Assembly: GCA_945916045.1 (NCBI GenBank)
Contig: CAMEGH010000012.1
Coordinates: forward strand, 1 to 11,234
DNA from: an uncultured Candidatus Saccharibacteria bacterium
GTDB lineage: Bacteria; Patescibacteriota; Saccharimonadia; Saccharimonadales; Saccharimonadaceae
DNA length: 11,234 nt
Reading direction: 5' to 3'
Of the stretch, positions 6,077-11,234 are shown in pieces. Position 1 is the first letter of the stretch. Each line of letters opens with the position of its first letter. The translations under genes were made by a program, and so were the position numbers. The notes beneath the pieces were generated by a model. It was not told where the DNA came from, did not search any database, and saw only the letters and a list, made by a program, of their open reading frames with translations.

Positions 6077-7300
6077 ATGTTAGAAAAGTTTATTCATCGG
6101 TTGCTGCTGCGGCGTCATTTTTGGCGGCATGTAACGCTTAGTGAGGTCGCGGAATTGTACGCGGCTCGTTTATTGCGTATGACTGCTGGCTCGCTTATTT
6201 CAGTAATGGCCGCGGTGTACATGTACAAGAACGGCTATTCGGTGCTGTATATTGTGGTGGCGTACCTGATTTATTTCATTTTTAAGGTAATTATTTCATA
6301 TCCATGCGGTATGGTGATCGCACGCTACGGGCCCAAGCACGGCATGTTTTTTGCCAATATTTTAATGATCCCGTCGCTACTCTTCTTTTTGATGCTGCCG
6401 GAATGGACGATCTGGGCGCTTGTTGGGCATCTTGTTTTTTACGCACTTTCGATTACGATGTACGATATGGCACACTTGGTCAGCTTCTCAAAAGTGCAAA
6501 GTACGCAGCACGCCGGGCGCGAGCTAGGGTTTATGAATATTATGGACAAAATCGCCAAGGGGCTGAGTCCGTTTATTGGCGGATTGATGGCGTGGATTTT
6601 TGGGCCAGATGTGACCATCTGGGTGGCTTCTGTGCTGTTTCTTGCGTCGGCGGTGCCGTTGTTTTTGACGGCCGAGCCGGTAAAAACACGCCAAAAGATT
6701 CGTTTTCATGGGTTTCCGTGGCGGCAGGTATGGCGCAGCTTACGCGCCGAGGTGGCGGTTGGCGCTGATGTCGCAGGGTCGACGATTTTATGGCAGCTCT
6801 TCTTGATTGCCATTGTGTTGGCTGGTGCAGGTGACGAAGCCTATGCGCAAATTGGAGCACTGGCGTCGGTCACGTTAATTGTTGGCTTGATCGTGCCGCG
6901 TATCTATGGTCGACTAGTGGATCGTCGGCGCGGGCTTGAACTTTTGCAGTGTGGCGTTGCGATTAATTCAATCGTGCATATGGTGCGTCCCGCAGTAGCA
7001 ACGCCCGTTTCAGCCGGAGTGGTGAACGTGGCCTACGAGACGGCCGTAACAGCATATACAATGTCTTTTATGCGTGGAATGTTCGATTTGGCGGATCGAT
7101 CGGGGCATCGTATTGCGTACTTGTTGCTGATTGAAGTAGCGATTAATATTGGTTCAGCATTAATGTTCGCGGTTGCGGCTGGCTTGCTTTATTTCTTGGG
7201 TGATAAAACTGGTCTCAGCCTTACCTTCGTTGTAATAGGCTGTTTTACGTTGCTTATCGCTTCGGCGCGGTTTCCACTTTATACTCGCACTAAGAAATAA
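6077..7300 (+). CDS. MFS-like membrane transporter
   Basis: This 407-residue polytopic protein has about ten to twelve hydrophobic segments, for example LISVMAAVYMY, LYIVVAYLIYFIFKVIISY, MFFANILMIPSLLFFLML, TIWALVGHLVFYALSITMY, VTIWVASVLFLASAVPLFL and, in the second half, LWQLFLIAIVLAG, ASVTLIVGLIVPRIYG and LLLIEVAINIGSALMF. A loop YPCGMVIARYGPKHG sits after the second segment, where major facilitator proteins have the G-x-x-x-D-R-x-G motif A; the Asp is replaced. A second motif-A-like loop, RIYGRLVDRRRG, appears in the second half, as expected for the duplicated six-helix halves. The central loop (EPVKTRQKIRFHGF) is basic and cytoplasmic. The substrate cannot be told. The ATG start has no Shine-Dalgarno, but the MLEKFIHRLLLRRHFWRH beginning fits a cytoplasmic N-terminus. 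It could be a drug or lipid exporter; this is not shown. Confidence 0.82.
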   Translation: MLEKFIHRLLLRRHFWRHVTLSEVAELYAARLLRMTAGSLISVMAAVYMYKNGYSVLYIVVAYLIYFIFKVIISYPCGMVIARYGPKHGMFFANILMIPSLLFFLMLPEWTIWALVGHLVFYALSITMYDMAHLVSFSKVQSTQHAGRELGFMNIMDKIAKGLSPFIGGLMAWIFGPDVTIWVASVLFLASAVPLFLTAEPVKTRQKIRFHGFPWRQVWRSLRAEVAVGADVAGSTILWQLFLIAIVLAGAGDEAYAQIGALASVTLIVGLIVPRIYGRLVDRRRGLELLQCGVAINSIVHMVRPAVATPVSAGVVNVAYETAVTAYTMSFMRGMFDLADRSGHRIAYLLLIEVAINIGSALMFAVAAGLLYFLGDKTGLSLTFVVIGCFTLLIASARFPLYTRTKK

Positions 7301-7339
7301 GCAAAGCAGCTCGAGTGTTCGCACTTTGCGCCATATCGG

Positions 7340-7363
7340 TGATATAATAATTCTTATAAGGGA
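7340..7363 (+). promoter_or_regulatory. Extended -10 promoter upstream of the bitopic protein gene
   Basis: TGA followed by a perfect TATAAT (7343-7348) forms an extended -10 box; no -35 box is clear. The leader of about 20 bases contains AAGGGA (7358-7363), 11 bases before the GTG start at 7375. Confidence 0.55.
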
Positions 7364-7374
7364 AATGGTGGGAA

Positions 7375-8022
7375 GTGGCAGATACACGAGCAATTAGAAA
7401 TAGTGTAAAACAGCTGCAGCGTGTTAAAACGTGGCAGCTTATTGTCGTGTTGGTGCTTTTGCTTTTTTTGACAGCGACCTTTTTGCGTTTAAATAACATT
7501 GGCATGATTCAGCGCCGTGACGCGGTGATTGCTGCCGATGAGCAGGGTGACGAAGAGAATACGCGCAATCGGGTTATTGATTTGCAGCGGTTTGTGGCAG
7601 CACATATGAATACGGGTGGAAATACTGTATATCTCGAGCATCAGTACGAGCGTGACAGCCAGACACTCATTCAAAAAGCAACACAGATAACCGCTGCGAA
7701 CAACGCAGAACGGGATGTGATTAATAAAAAGGTGGATGACATTTGTAAGCCGCAATTTTCGGGGTATAACCAAGGGTATGTTGATTGTTTTGCGCGCGAA
7801 TTTGCAAAGTATGCGCCGAGTAACGATCCCGTAAGCGAGATTACTGTCTCTCTGCCTGACCCAGAACGCTACCGGTTTGTGTTCGCTTCACCTCGGTGGT
7901 CGCCCGATTTTGCGGGCTTTTCGCTCCTGGCTAGCGCCGTGGTCACACTGGTGATAATTGTGCGCCTTTTAAGCCTACTAGTGTTAAAAATTTTGCTAAA
8001 AGTAAAATATAAAGACGCATAA
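7375..8022 (+). CDS. Bitopic membrane protein with an external domain, unknown function
   Basis: This 215-residue protein has a membrane segment near each end: residues about 19-38 (TWQLIVVLVLLLFLTATFL) and about 177-205 (GFSLLASAVVTLVIIVRLLSLLVLKIL). The roughly 135 residues between them are hydrophilic and probably lie outside the membrane, with helical stretches (RNRVIDLQRFVAAHM, YERDSQTLIQKATQITAANN). They contain two cysteines, C124 and C138, in DDICKPQFSGYNQGYVDCF, well placed for a disulfide. The end is short and basic. The GTG start is chosen because no in-frame ATG precedes the first membrane segment and AAGGGA lies 11 bases upstream. The family is not recognised; its signal-like start, external loop and cysteine pair resemble many uncharacterised envelope proteins of CPR bacteria. 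Confidence 0.82.
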   Translation: MADTRAIRNSVKQLQRVKTWQLIVVLVLLLFLTATFLRLNNIGMIQRRDAVIAADEQGDEENTRNRVIDLQRFVAAHMNTGGNTVYLEHQYERDSQTLIQKATQITAANNAERDVINKKVDDICKPQFSGYNQGYVDCFAREFAKYAPSNDPVSEITVSLPDPERYRFVFASPRWSPDFAGFSLLASAVVTLVIIVRLLSLLVLKILLKVKYKDA

Positions 8023-8025
8023 AGC

Positions 8026-8084
8026 TTGACACCAGAGGCGCACTAGAGGTACGCTAAGGGTGTAAGATGGTCTAAATTAGGAGG
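8026..8084 (+). promoter_or_regulatory. Strong promoter and Shine-Dalgarno of the 68-residue protein gene
   Basis: A perfect TTGACA (8026-8031) is followed after 18 bases by TACGCT (8050-8055). The leader of about 35 bases carries AGGAGG (8079-8084), 12 bases before the ATG at 8097, the fullest Shine-Dalgarno in the window. The -10 box is weak (3 of 6), so its exact place is uncertain. Confidence 0.55.
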
Positions 8085-8096
8085 ATATACATTCTT

Positions 8097-8303
8097 ATGG
8101 CTTATAGTCACACAAATTCTAAAGACGTTACCTACTACCTGCACAAGTCAGAAGTAACTCTACGCGGTGGAAAACCACAAACCATTTATTTCTTCAGCAA
8201 GAACGTGAAGAACGAAAAGGGTGAACCATGCGACCTTCCAGAAGATCGCGTTGTGAAAGAAAACCCACGCAACGGTTTCTTGACTGTTTCTAAGAAAAAA
8301 TAA
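8097..8303 (+). CDS. Small conserved-looking basic protein, probably highly expressed
   Basis: This 68-residue soluble protein begins MAYSHTNSKDVTYYLHK and continues VTLRGGKPQTIYFFSKNVK, with a lysine-rich end (TVSKKK). It has no membrane segment or signal peptide. I recall similar short proteins with MAYSHxNSKG..TYYLH and T-L-R-G-G-x-x-Q-T-I-Y-F-F in Saccharibacteria and other CPR genomes, always without an assigned function. A perfect TTGACA, an AGGAGG site, and codon choice differing from the neighbours (mostly AAC, AAG, TAC, TTC and CCA) indicate strong expression. The beta-rich sequence with basic and aromatic residues could bind nucleic acid or the ribosome, but this is only a guess. 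The gene appears to stand alone between its own promoter and a strong hairpin downstream. Confidence 0.88.
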   Translation: MAYSHTNSKDVTYYLHKSEVTLRGGKPQTIYFFSKNVKNEKGEPCDLPEDRVVKENPRNGFLTVSKKK

Positions 8304-8305
8304 GC

Positions 8306-8335
8306 TTGTGCTTTTGCCGCATTTAGTGCTACACT
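8306..8335 (+). promoter_or_regulatory. Promoter-like sequence just after the 68-residue protein gene
   Basis: TTGTGC (8306-8311), an 18-base spacer and TACACT (8330-8335) preceded by TGC form an extended -10 promoter. It would start a transcript near 8342, which would run straight into the hairpin at 8356-8398. No reading frame begins nearby. Confidence 0.4.
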
Positions 8336-8355
8336 AGGGGCAAACAAACAAGTGC

Positions 8356-8398
8356 CAAACACTCCCCTCGCCATCCCGCGGCGGGGGGTTTGTGTTTG
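8356..8398 (+). terminator. Strong GC-rich hairpin, terminator or structured small RNA
   Basis: CAAACAC (8356-8362) pairs with GTGTTTG (8392-8398), and CCCCTCGCC (8364-8372) pairs with GGCGGGGGG (8380-8388). The loop has seven bases and an internal loop of T against TTT separates the two stems, giving 16 base pairs in total. No T run follows the stem, so it is not a standard intrinsic terminator, although it may end transcripts of the 68-residue protein gene. It may instead be the body of a short RNA made from the promoter at 8306-8335. Confidence 0.5.
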
Positions 8399-8419
8399 TG
8401 GGCAAAAGCGCGCTATACT
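8390..8419 (+). promoter_or_regulatory. Promoter of the LssY_C protein gene, leaderless start likely
   Basis: TTGTGT (8390-8395), an 18-base spacer and TATACT (8414-8419). Seven bases separate the -10 box from the ATG at 8427, so the transcript should start at or within a base or two of the ATG. The -35 box lies within the right arm of the preceding hairpin. Confidence 0.5.
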
Positions 8420-8426
8420 AGGGTAG

Positions 8427-9779
8427 ATGAACCGCTCGCCCGCCCAATATCCACGCCAAAAAACTGCCGCGCAGTTGCGCCGCAACACAACTTCTGTGAG
8501 CGAATGGCTCGACAGGGGATTTTTTATTTTTGCAGGATTGGCGGCGTTTTGGCTGGGCTTTTTGCTGTTTATGGAAGGCTGGAGCGTTGACTGGACGTAC
8601 TGGGCGTATTTTATTGTATTTTGGGCGGTGATTGCCTATTTGGGCTTGCCGCGCCTGCACCGCATTCTGACACACTTGTACGTGCCAGATTATTTTATCG
8701 GCCGAACCCGCACCAGCGACGGCCTGCTGGGCGACCCGGTAAACGTCGGTGTGCGCGGCAGCGAAGCGCAGCTGCACGAAGCAATGCTCGTGGCTGGTTG
8801 GACGCTCGCGGATGATATTACCGTGCGCTCTTCCTGGAAAATGGCCATGGCGGTGCTACTGCGGCGCAGTTACCAAAGCGCGCCCGTTTCGGCGTTGTAT
8901 TTGTTTGGGCGCCGGCAGGATTTTAGCTACCAGAAGCAGGTGGACGGAACGCCGGGCAAGCGTCATCATATTCGGTTTTGGCACTGCCCAACGGGTTGGC
9001 TGCTACCGGGTGGGCACCAGGTGGATTGGCTGGCAGACGCTACGTATGACACAGCGGCTGGCTTCAGCTGGTTTACACTGCAATTGACGCACCGAATCGA
9101 CGAAAATACCGATATTGAGCGCGATTTTGTGGTGGAATCCGTATTGGAGGCAAATCCGCGCGCCAAAGTAACGCTTTTGAAGGATTATTCTACCGGGTAT
9201 CACTCGCGCAATGGCGGTGGTGACGCGATTATTACCGACGGCGATTTGCCGCTACTTGAACTAAAACGCGTCAAAGCTACGGCGGAATTGCCGCAGCGTC
9301 ACGGCCTTATCTTCGACAAAACCATGCTTGCCGAGGGCGATATTTTTATCAACCCGGTTGATTTTGGTGAGGCGATTATTACCAAACGCCCGCTGCAATT
9401 AGTGGCGGCAGCGTTGCTGGCGCTGGGGATTCTTTCGATGGAAGTGGTAAATGCGGTGCTGGAATTTGCTTCGCGCGGCGGGGTGTTTGATTCGTTGGGC
9501 GGCGGGATATTGGCGGTGAGTTTGCTTTCGGTGGTGGTGGAGGCGATTTTGGTGGTGTTTGTGTTGCGGGGGAGTAACGTAGCGCGTATTAGTTTGCTTC
9601 TGCTGGCAAGCTTCTTTATCGTTAGGACGGGCGTTGAGTTTTTCTTCTACGGGCAGTCGATTACGTTTGGGAACTCGCTGGTGAGTAGCTCGCTGCATAT
9701 CGGTATGCTGCTGGCACTTTCGAGCGACGCGGCGCGTAAATTTACGCTACGAAAAAGTAGCAAAAAACTACGCCACTAG
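8427..9779 (+). CDS. LssY_C-domain membrane protein
   Basis: This 450-residue protein has two N-terminal membrane segments (about 31-49 and 57-74), then a soluble domain of about 210 residues, then about four C-terminal membrane segments (about 325-440). The soluble part matches the LssY C-terminal domain family (PF14067) as I know it: GDPVNVGVRGSEAQLHEAML followed by AGW (about 102-125), RSSWKMA, APVSALYLFGRRQDFSYQK and KRHHIRFW (about 180-186). In other bacteria this domain can be fused to PAP2-type phosphatase or other membrane modules; its activity is not established. No PAP2 phosphatase motif is seen here. The HHIRFWHC stretch, with its histidines, may be a ligand or metal site. The ATG lies seven bases after a TATACT box and has no Shine-Dalgarno. 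The 3' end overlaps the next gene, on the opposite strand, by 12 bases. Confidence 0.85.
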   Translation: MNRSPAQYPRQKTAAQLRRNTTSVSEWLDRGFFIFAGLAAFWLGFLLFMEGWSVDWTYWAYFIVFWAVIAYLGLPRLHRILTHLYVPDYFIGRTRTSDGLLGDPVNVGVRGSEAQLHEAMLVAGWTLADDITVRSSWKMAMAVLLRRSYQSAPVSALYLFGRRQDFSYQKQVDGTPGKRHHIRFWHCPTGWLLPGGHQVDWLADATYDTAAGFSWFTLQLTHRIDENTDIERDFVVESVLEANPRAKVTLLKDYSTGYHSRNGGGDAIITDGDLPLLELKRVKATAELPQRHGLIFDKTMLAEGDIFINPVDFGEAIITKRPLQLVAAALLALGILSMEVVNAVLEFASRGGVFDSLGGGILAVSLLSVVVEAILVVFVLRGSNVARISLLLLASFFIVRTGVEFFFYGQSITFGNSLVSSSLHIGMLLALSSDAARKFTLRKSSKKLRH

Positions 9780-10313
9780 CTGAGCTGCGCCTGGCACGAT
9801 CAAGAAGAGTGCCCCGGCAATTATTAGAAGGTACACAAGCCATGCACCAAGCCCAAGTTTTGGTTCGCTCAAGTTAGTAACAAAGCGCATGTGGAAGTAT
9901 TCTGCAAAGCGCTCTATAGTGAGCAGCAAAAGCATCACGATAGCAGATTCAAACAGGCTGACTGGATAGAGCGTATTGGCGATATTGTGGTAATAGCCTG
10001 GCAAAACGCCAAGGGTGATGATGGCGGAAAATACCCATGTCCATATGCTAACGCTGCGGCGCGCCATAAATACCATCACTGCTACGACCGCAAAAAACAG
10101 CGGAATCGACATCGAAAAGACAAAATCGAAGGTGTTATCGGTGCCAACCGCATTATTAGCGTTTACTAAAAAGCGAGAGACGGCCCAAAATGCTGCAATA
10201 CCTGCGGCTGCGCTAAAAAGCCATGGGATGATATCGTAGCGTAACGCCATCATGAGGCTGATTTTTTTGGCCTGACGGTTTCGTTGAGCGATGGCGAGTA
10301 GTGTTTTTGGCAT
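9768..10313 (-). CDS. Polytopic membrane protein of unknown function
   Basis: This 181-residue protein has a basic N-terminus (MPKTLLAIAQRNRQAKK) and about five membrane segments: DIIPWLFSAAAGIAAFWAV, FVFSMSIPLFFAVVAVMVFM, WTWVFSAIITLGVLPGYY, SAIVMLLLLTIERF and WLVYLLIIAGALFLIVPGAA. No catalytic motif is visible. The ATG at 10313 is chosen because AAGGA stands five bases upstream; the longer open frame upstream runs through the predicted promoter and a hairpin. The gene is divergent from the next + strand gene and overlaps the LssY_C protein gene tail to tail by 12 bases. Its family is not recognised; the length and charge pattern fit a small integral membrane protein, possibly linked functionally to its convergent membrane neighbour, though nothing proves it. 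Confidence 0.82.
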   Translation of the reverse strand: MPKTLLAIAQRNRQAKKISLMMALRYDIIPWLFSAAAGIAAFWAVSRFLVNANNAVGTDNTFDFVFSMSIPLFFAVVAVMVFMARRSVSIWTWVFSAIITLGVLPGYYHNIANTLYPVSLFESAIVMLLLLTIERFAEYFHMRFVTNLSEPKLGLGAWLVYLLIIAGALFLIVPGAAQLVA

Positions 10314-10334
10314 AAGGTTCCTTTTTATGTTTAA

Positions 10335-10362
10335 TTGTTGCAAACGGGAGGTATGGCAACAA
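10335..10362 (-). promoter_or_regulatory. Inverted repeat in the leader of the polytopic membrane protein gene
   Basis: TTGTTGC (10335-10341) and GCAACAA (10356-10362) form a perfect 7-base inverted repeat around a 14-base loop. In the - strand transcript the loop reads CATACCTCCCGTTT, which contains a CCTCC stretch. It lies between the promoter and the Shine-Dalgarno and could be an operator or a leader hairpin. Confidence 0.35.
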
Positions 10363-10376
10363 GGAGTGCACATATC

Positions 10377-10405
10377 AGTATAAAGGAGCTGCGCAAGAAA
10401 CACAA
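10377..10405 (-). promoter_or_regulatory. Promoter of the polytopic membrane protein gene
   Basis: On the - strand TTGTGT (10405-10400) is followed after 17 bases by TATACT (10382-10377). A start near 10370 gives a leader of about 57 bases, long for this window, holding an inverted repeat and AAAAAGGA ahead of the ATG at 10313. Confidence 0.5.
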
Positions 10406-10435
10406 TCAGCCAAGTATGGAGCGATAAAAGAAAAA

Positions 10436-10447
10436 TGTGGTATACTA
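10436..10447 (+). promoter_or_regulatory. Extended -10 promoter TGTGGTATACTA of the last CDS
   Basis: TATACT (10441-10446) is preceded by TGTGG, identical over 12 bases to the element at 6036-6047. The ATG at 10457 is ten bases after the -10 box, giving a predicted leader of only about four bases and no room for a Shine-Dalgarno. Confidence 0.55.
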
Positions 10448-10456
10448 TAGTTACGT

Positions 10457-11083
10457 ATGGAACGATATGGCTACCGAGAAGTAGACGGCGAGATTTTGCC
10501 GCCCGATGAAGGGGTGTATTTGGATGAGACGCTGTTGCATGAGGCGGCGGTAGATTTGCATGATGAATTCTACACCGAATGGTACGAACAGCAAGCTGCG
10601 GAAGCTGCTTCGCCGGCTGTGCCGGTGCGGTTGGCCGAGGAGTATCGCCAAGAGGAGCTGTGGGCAGTGGACTGCAAGGAGCGCGCGCTTGGATTTATAG
10701 CGGTAGCGGATGTATATGCGGCTCGCGCTGAGTCAGACGGGCTTCAGAAATATAGTAAAACCAAGCGAGGAGCGGCTGATCTAGCGAGACGATACGATGA
10801 CCCGGTGGATGTTGTTGAAGGGGCGCGCGTAAAAAATCTGCATGCTCACGACAAGGCACGGTCTATAGCGGTAAAAGCGCTTGGCTACGACGTAGAAAAG
10901 TGGAAGGCGAACAAGTATTTAGGGAATGACGACGCAATCATAAGAAGTTACCTTAGGGATATTCGGGAAACAATAGGCAATAAGGTTGAGGGCGAGGATC
11001 GCGACAAAATCCGCAACAAGTTTAAGAAAATAGCGAGCGGAAACGTTACGCCGATTGAGCTTGATTTTCCGAAATTTCTATAG
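10457..11083 (+). CDS. Unknown charged soluble protein
   Basis: This 208-residue protein has no signal peptide or membrane segment. The first half is acidic (GEILPPDEGVYLDETLLHEAAVDLHDEFYTEWYEQQ), while the second half is basic and helical (ARRYDDPVDVV, RVKNLHAHDKARSIAVKALGYD, RSYLRDIRETIGNKV, RDKIRNKFKKIASG). The charge split suggests an acidic N-terminal region and a basic region that might contact nucleic acid. I do not recognise a family. Codons AGA, AGG and ATA are used more often than in the neighbours, especially toward the 3' end, which may reflect transfer or a lineage-specific gene. The start has no Shine-Dalgarno but lies ten bases from a TATACT box; the gene stands alone, followed by two hairpins and a tRNA on the other strand. 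Confidence 0.8.
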   Translation: MERYGYREVDGEILPPDEGVYLDETLLHEAAVDLHDEFYTEWYEQQAAEAASPAVPVRLAEEYRQEELWAVDCKERALGFIAVADVYAARAESDGLQKYSKTKRGAADLARRYDDPVDVVEGARVKNLHAHDKARSIAVKALGYDVEKWKANKYLGNDDAIIRSYLRDIRETIGNKVEGEDRDKIRNKFKKIASGNVTPIELDFPKFL

Positions 11084-11087
11084 ATAT

Positions 11088-11111
11088 ATGTCAATATGTT
11101 GACATGTTTTT
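11088..11111 (+). terminator. Hairpin with T run after the last CDS
   Basis: ATGTCAA (11088-11094) pairs with TTGACAT (11099-11105) around a TATG loop and is followed by GTTTTTA. It begins five bases after the stop codon, which fits a weak intrinsic terminator; the AT-rich stem could also be a protein-binding palindrome. Confidence 0.5.
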
Positions 11112-11148
11112 ATATATTTACTACAACATAGCGCACTATATAAAACAA

Positions 11149-11176
11149 AAAAATCACCCTAAACTGGGTGATTTTT
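11149..11176 (-). terminator. Strong terminator of the tRNA gene, usable from both strands
   Basis: AAAAATCACCC (11149-11159) pairs perfectly over 11 bases with GGGTGATTTTT (11166-11176) around a six-base loop. On the - strand it comes ten bases after the tRNA CCA end and runs into TTTTTTTG. The flanking A and T runs on both sides also allow termination of + strand transcripts. Confidence 0.85.
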
Positions 11177-11185
11177 GCACAAATT

Positions 11186-11234
11186 TGGTGGGGGTAGCTG
11201 GGATCGAACCAGCGACCAACAGGTTATGAGCCCG
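11186..11234 (-). tRNA. tRNA with CAT anticodon (Met, fMet or Ile2), 3' part only
   Basis: The - strand shows the 3' half of a tRNA cut by the window end. It has part of an anticodon stem CGGG, loop CTCATAA with anticodon CAT (11226-11228), the stem CCTGT, variable loop TGGTC, T arm GCTGG-TTCGATC-CCAGC, acceptor strand TACCCCC, discriminator A and an encoded CCA (11188-11186). The anticodon stem pairs G29 with U41. Initiator tRNAs normally have three G:C pairs here, so an elongator Met or Ile2 tRNA is more likely, but the 5' half is needed to decide. Confidence 0.93.

Noticed and set aside
7301..7332. Hairpin AGTG-TTCG-CACT after the MFS-like gene as a terminator
   Set aside because: The stem is only four to five pairs and no T run follows; it may be chance.
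10314..10403. Longer N-terminus of the polytopic membrane protein
   Set aside because: The extension is cysteine-rich and unlike the rest, and it covers the predicted promoter and inverted repeat; the ATG at 10313 has AAGGA five bases upstream.
11186..11234. tRNA 3' end as an integration site with a repeat elsewhere in the window
   Set aside because: No second copy of the tRNA 3' sequence and no integrase gene were seen in the window.
1..11234. TGA recoded as glycine, as in other CPR lineages
   Set aside because: Recognisable genes are complete without reading through any TGA, and no interrupted gene was found.
1..11234. Defence, CRISPR, toxin-antitoxin or mobile element system
   Set aside because: No repeat arrays, nucleases, transposases or paired toxin genes could be recognised on either strand.

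Overview
The window looks like an ordinary chromosomal stretch of a small-genome bacterium of the Candidate Phyla Radiation (Patescibacteria), most likely Candidatus Saccharibacteria (TM7). This rests on recognising family-level features, not on a search: a short MurC with the CPR-style ECDEFDRNFLHF segment, a MutY-like glycosylase without its iron-sulfur cluster, a tiny strongly expressed protein beginning MAYSHTNSK, and many small exported or membrane proteins of unknown function. Genes are packed tightly. No gene-free stretch exceeds 300 bases; the longest gap is about 140 bases.

Layout. Positions 1-921 hold the end of aspS. A small membrane protein and a YtxH-like protein follow (964-1603), then a MutY-family DNA glycosylase (1614-2414), two exported or membrane-anchored proteins of unknown function (2438-3395) and the tRNA methyltransferase gene trmB (3395-4036), all on the + strand. 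On the - strand come an unknown soluble protein (4014-4664) and murC (4732-5997). A divergent promoter region then leads to a + strand run: an MFS-like transporter (6077-7300), a bitopic protein with a cysteine pair (7375-8022), a 68-residue strongly expressed protein (8097-8303), a structured intergenic region (8304-8426) and an LssY_C-domain membrane protein (8427-9779). A polytopic membrane protein on the - strand (9768-10313) overlaps it tail to tail. It is divergent from an unknown charged protein on the + strand (10457-11083). The window ends inside a - strand tRNA with anticodon CAT, which is followed by a strong terminator.

Functionally this is translation (aspS, trmB, tRNA), DNA repair (mutY-like), peptidoglycan synthesis (murC) and the cell envelope. 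No mobile element, CRISPR array, defence cassette or clear new multi-gene system was found. The most interesting observations are at genome level. All 15 recognised genes stop at TAA or TAG and none at TGA. Several genes have a TATACT-type -10 box only 6-10 bases before the ATG, which suggests leaderless or nearly leaderless transcripts. The MutY homologue lacks the Fe-S cysteines and the C-terminal 8-oxoG recognition domain, and carries Glu where the catalytic Asp is expected.
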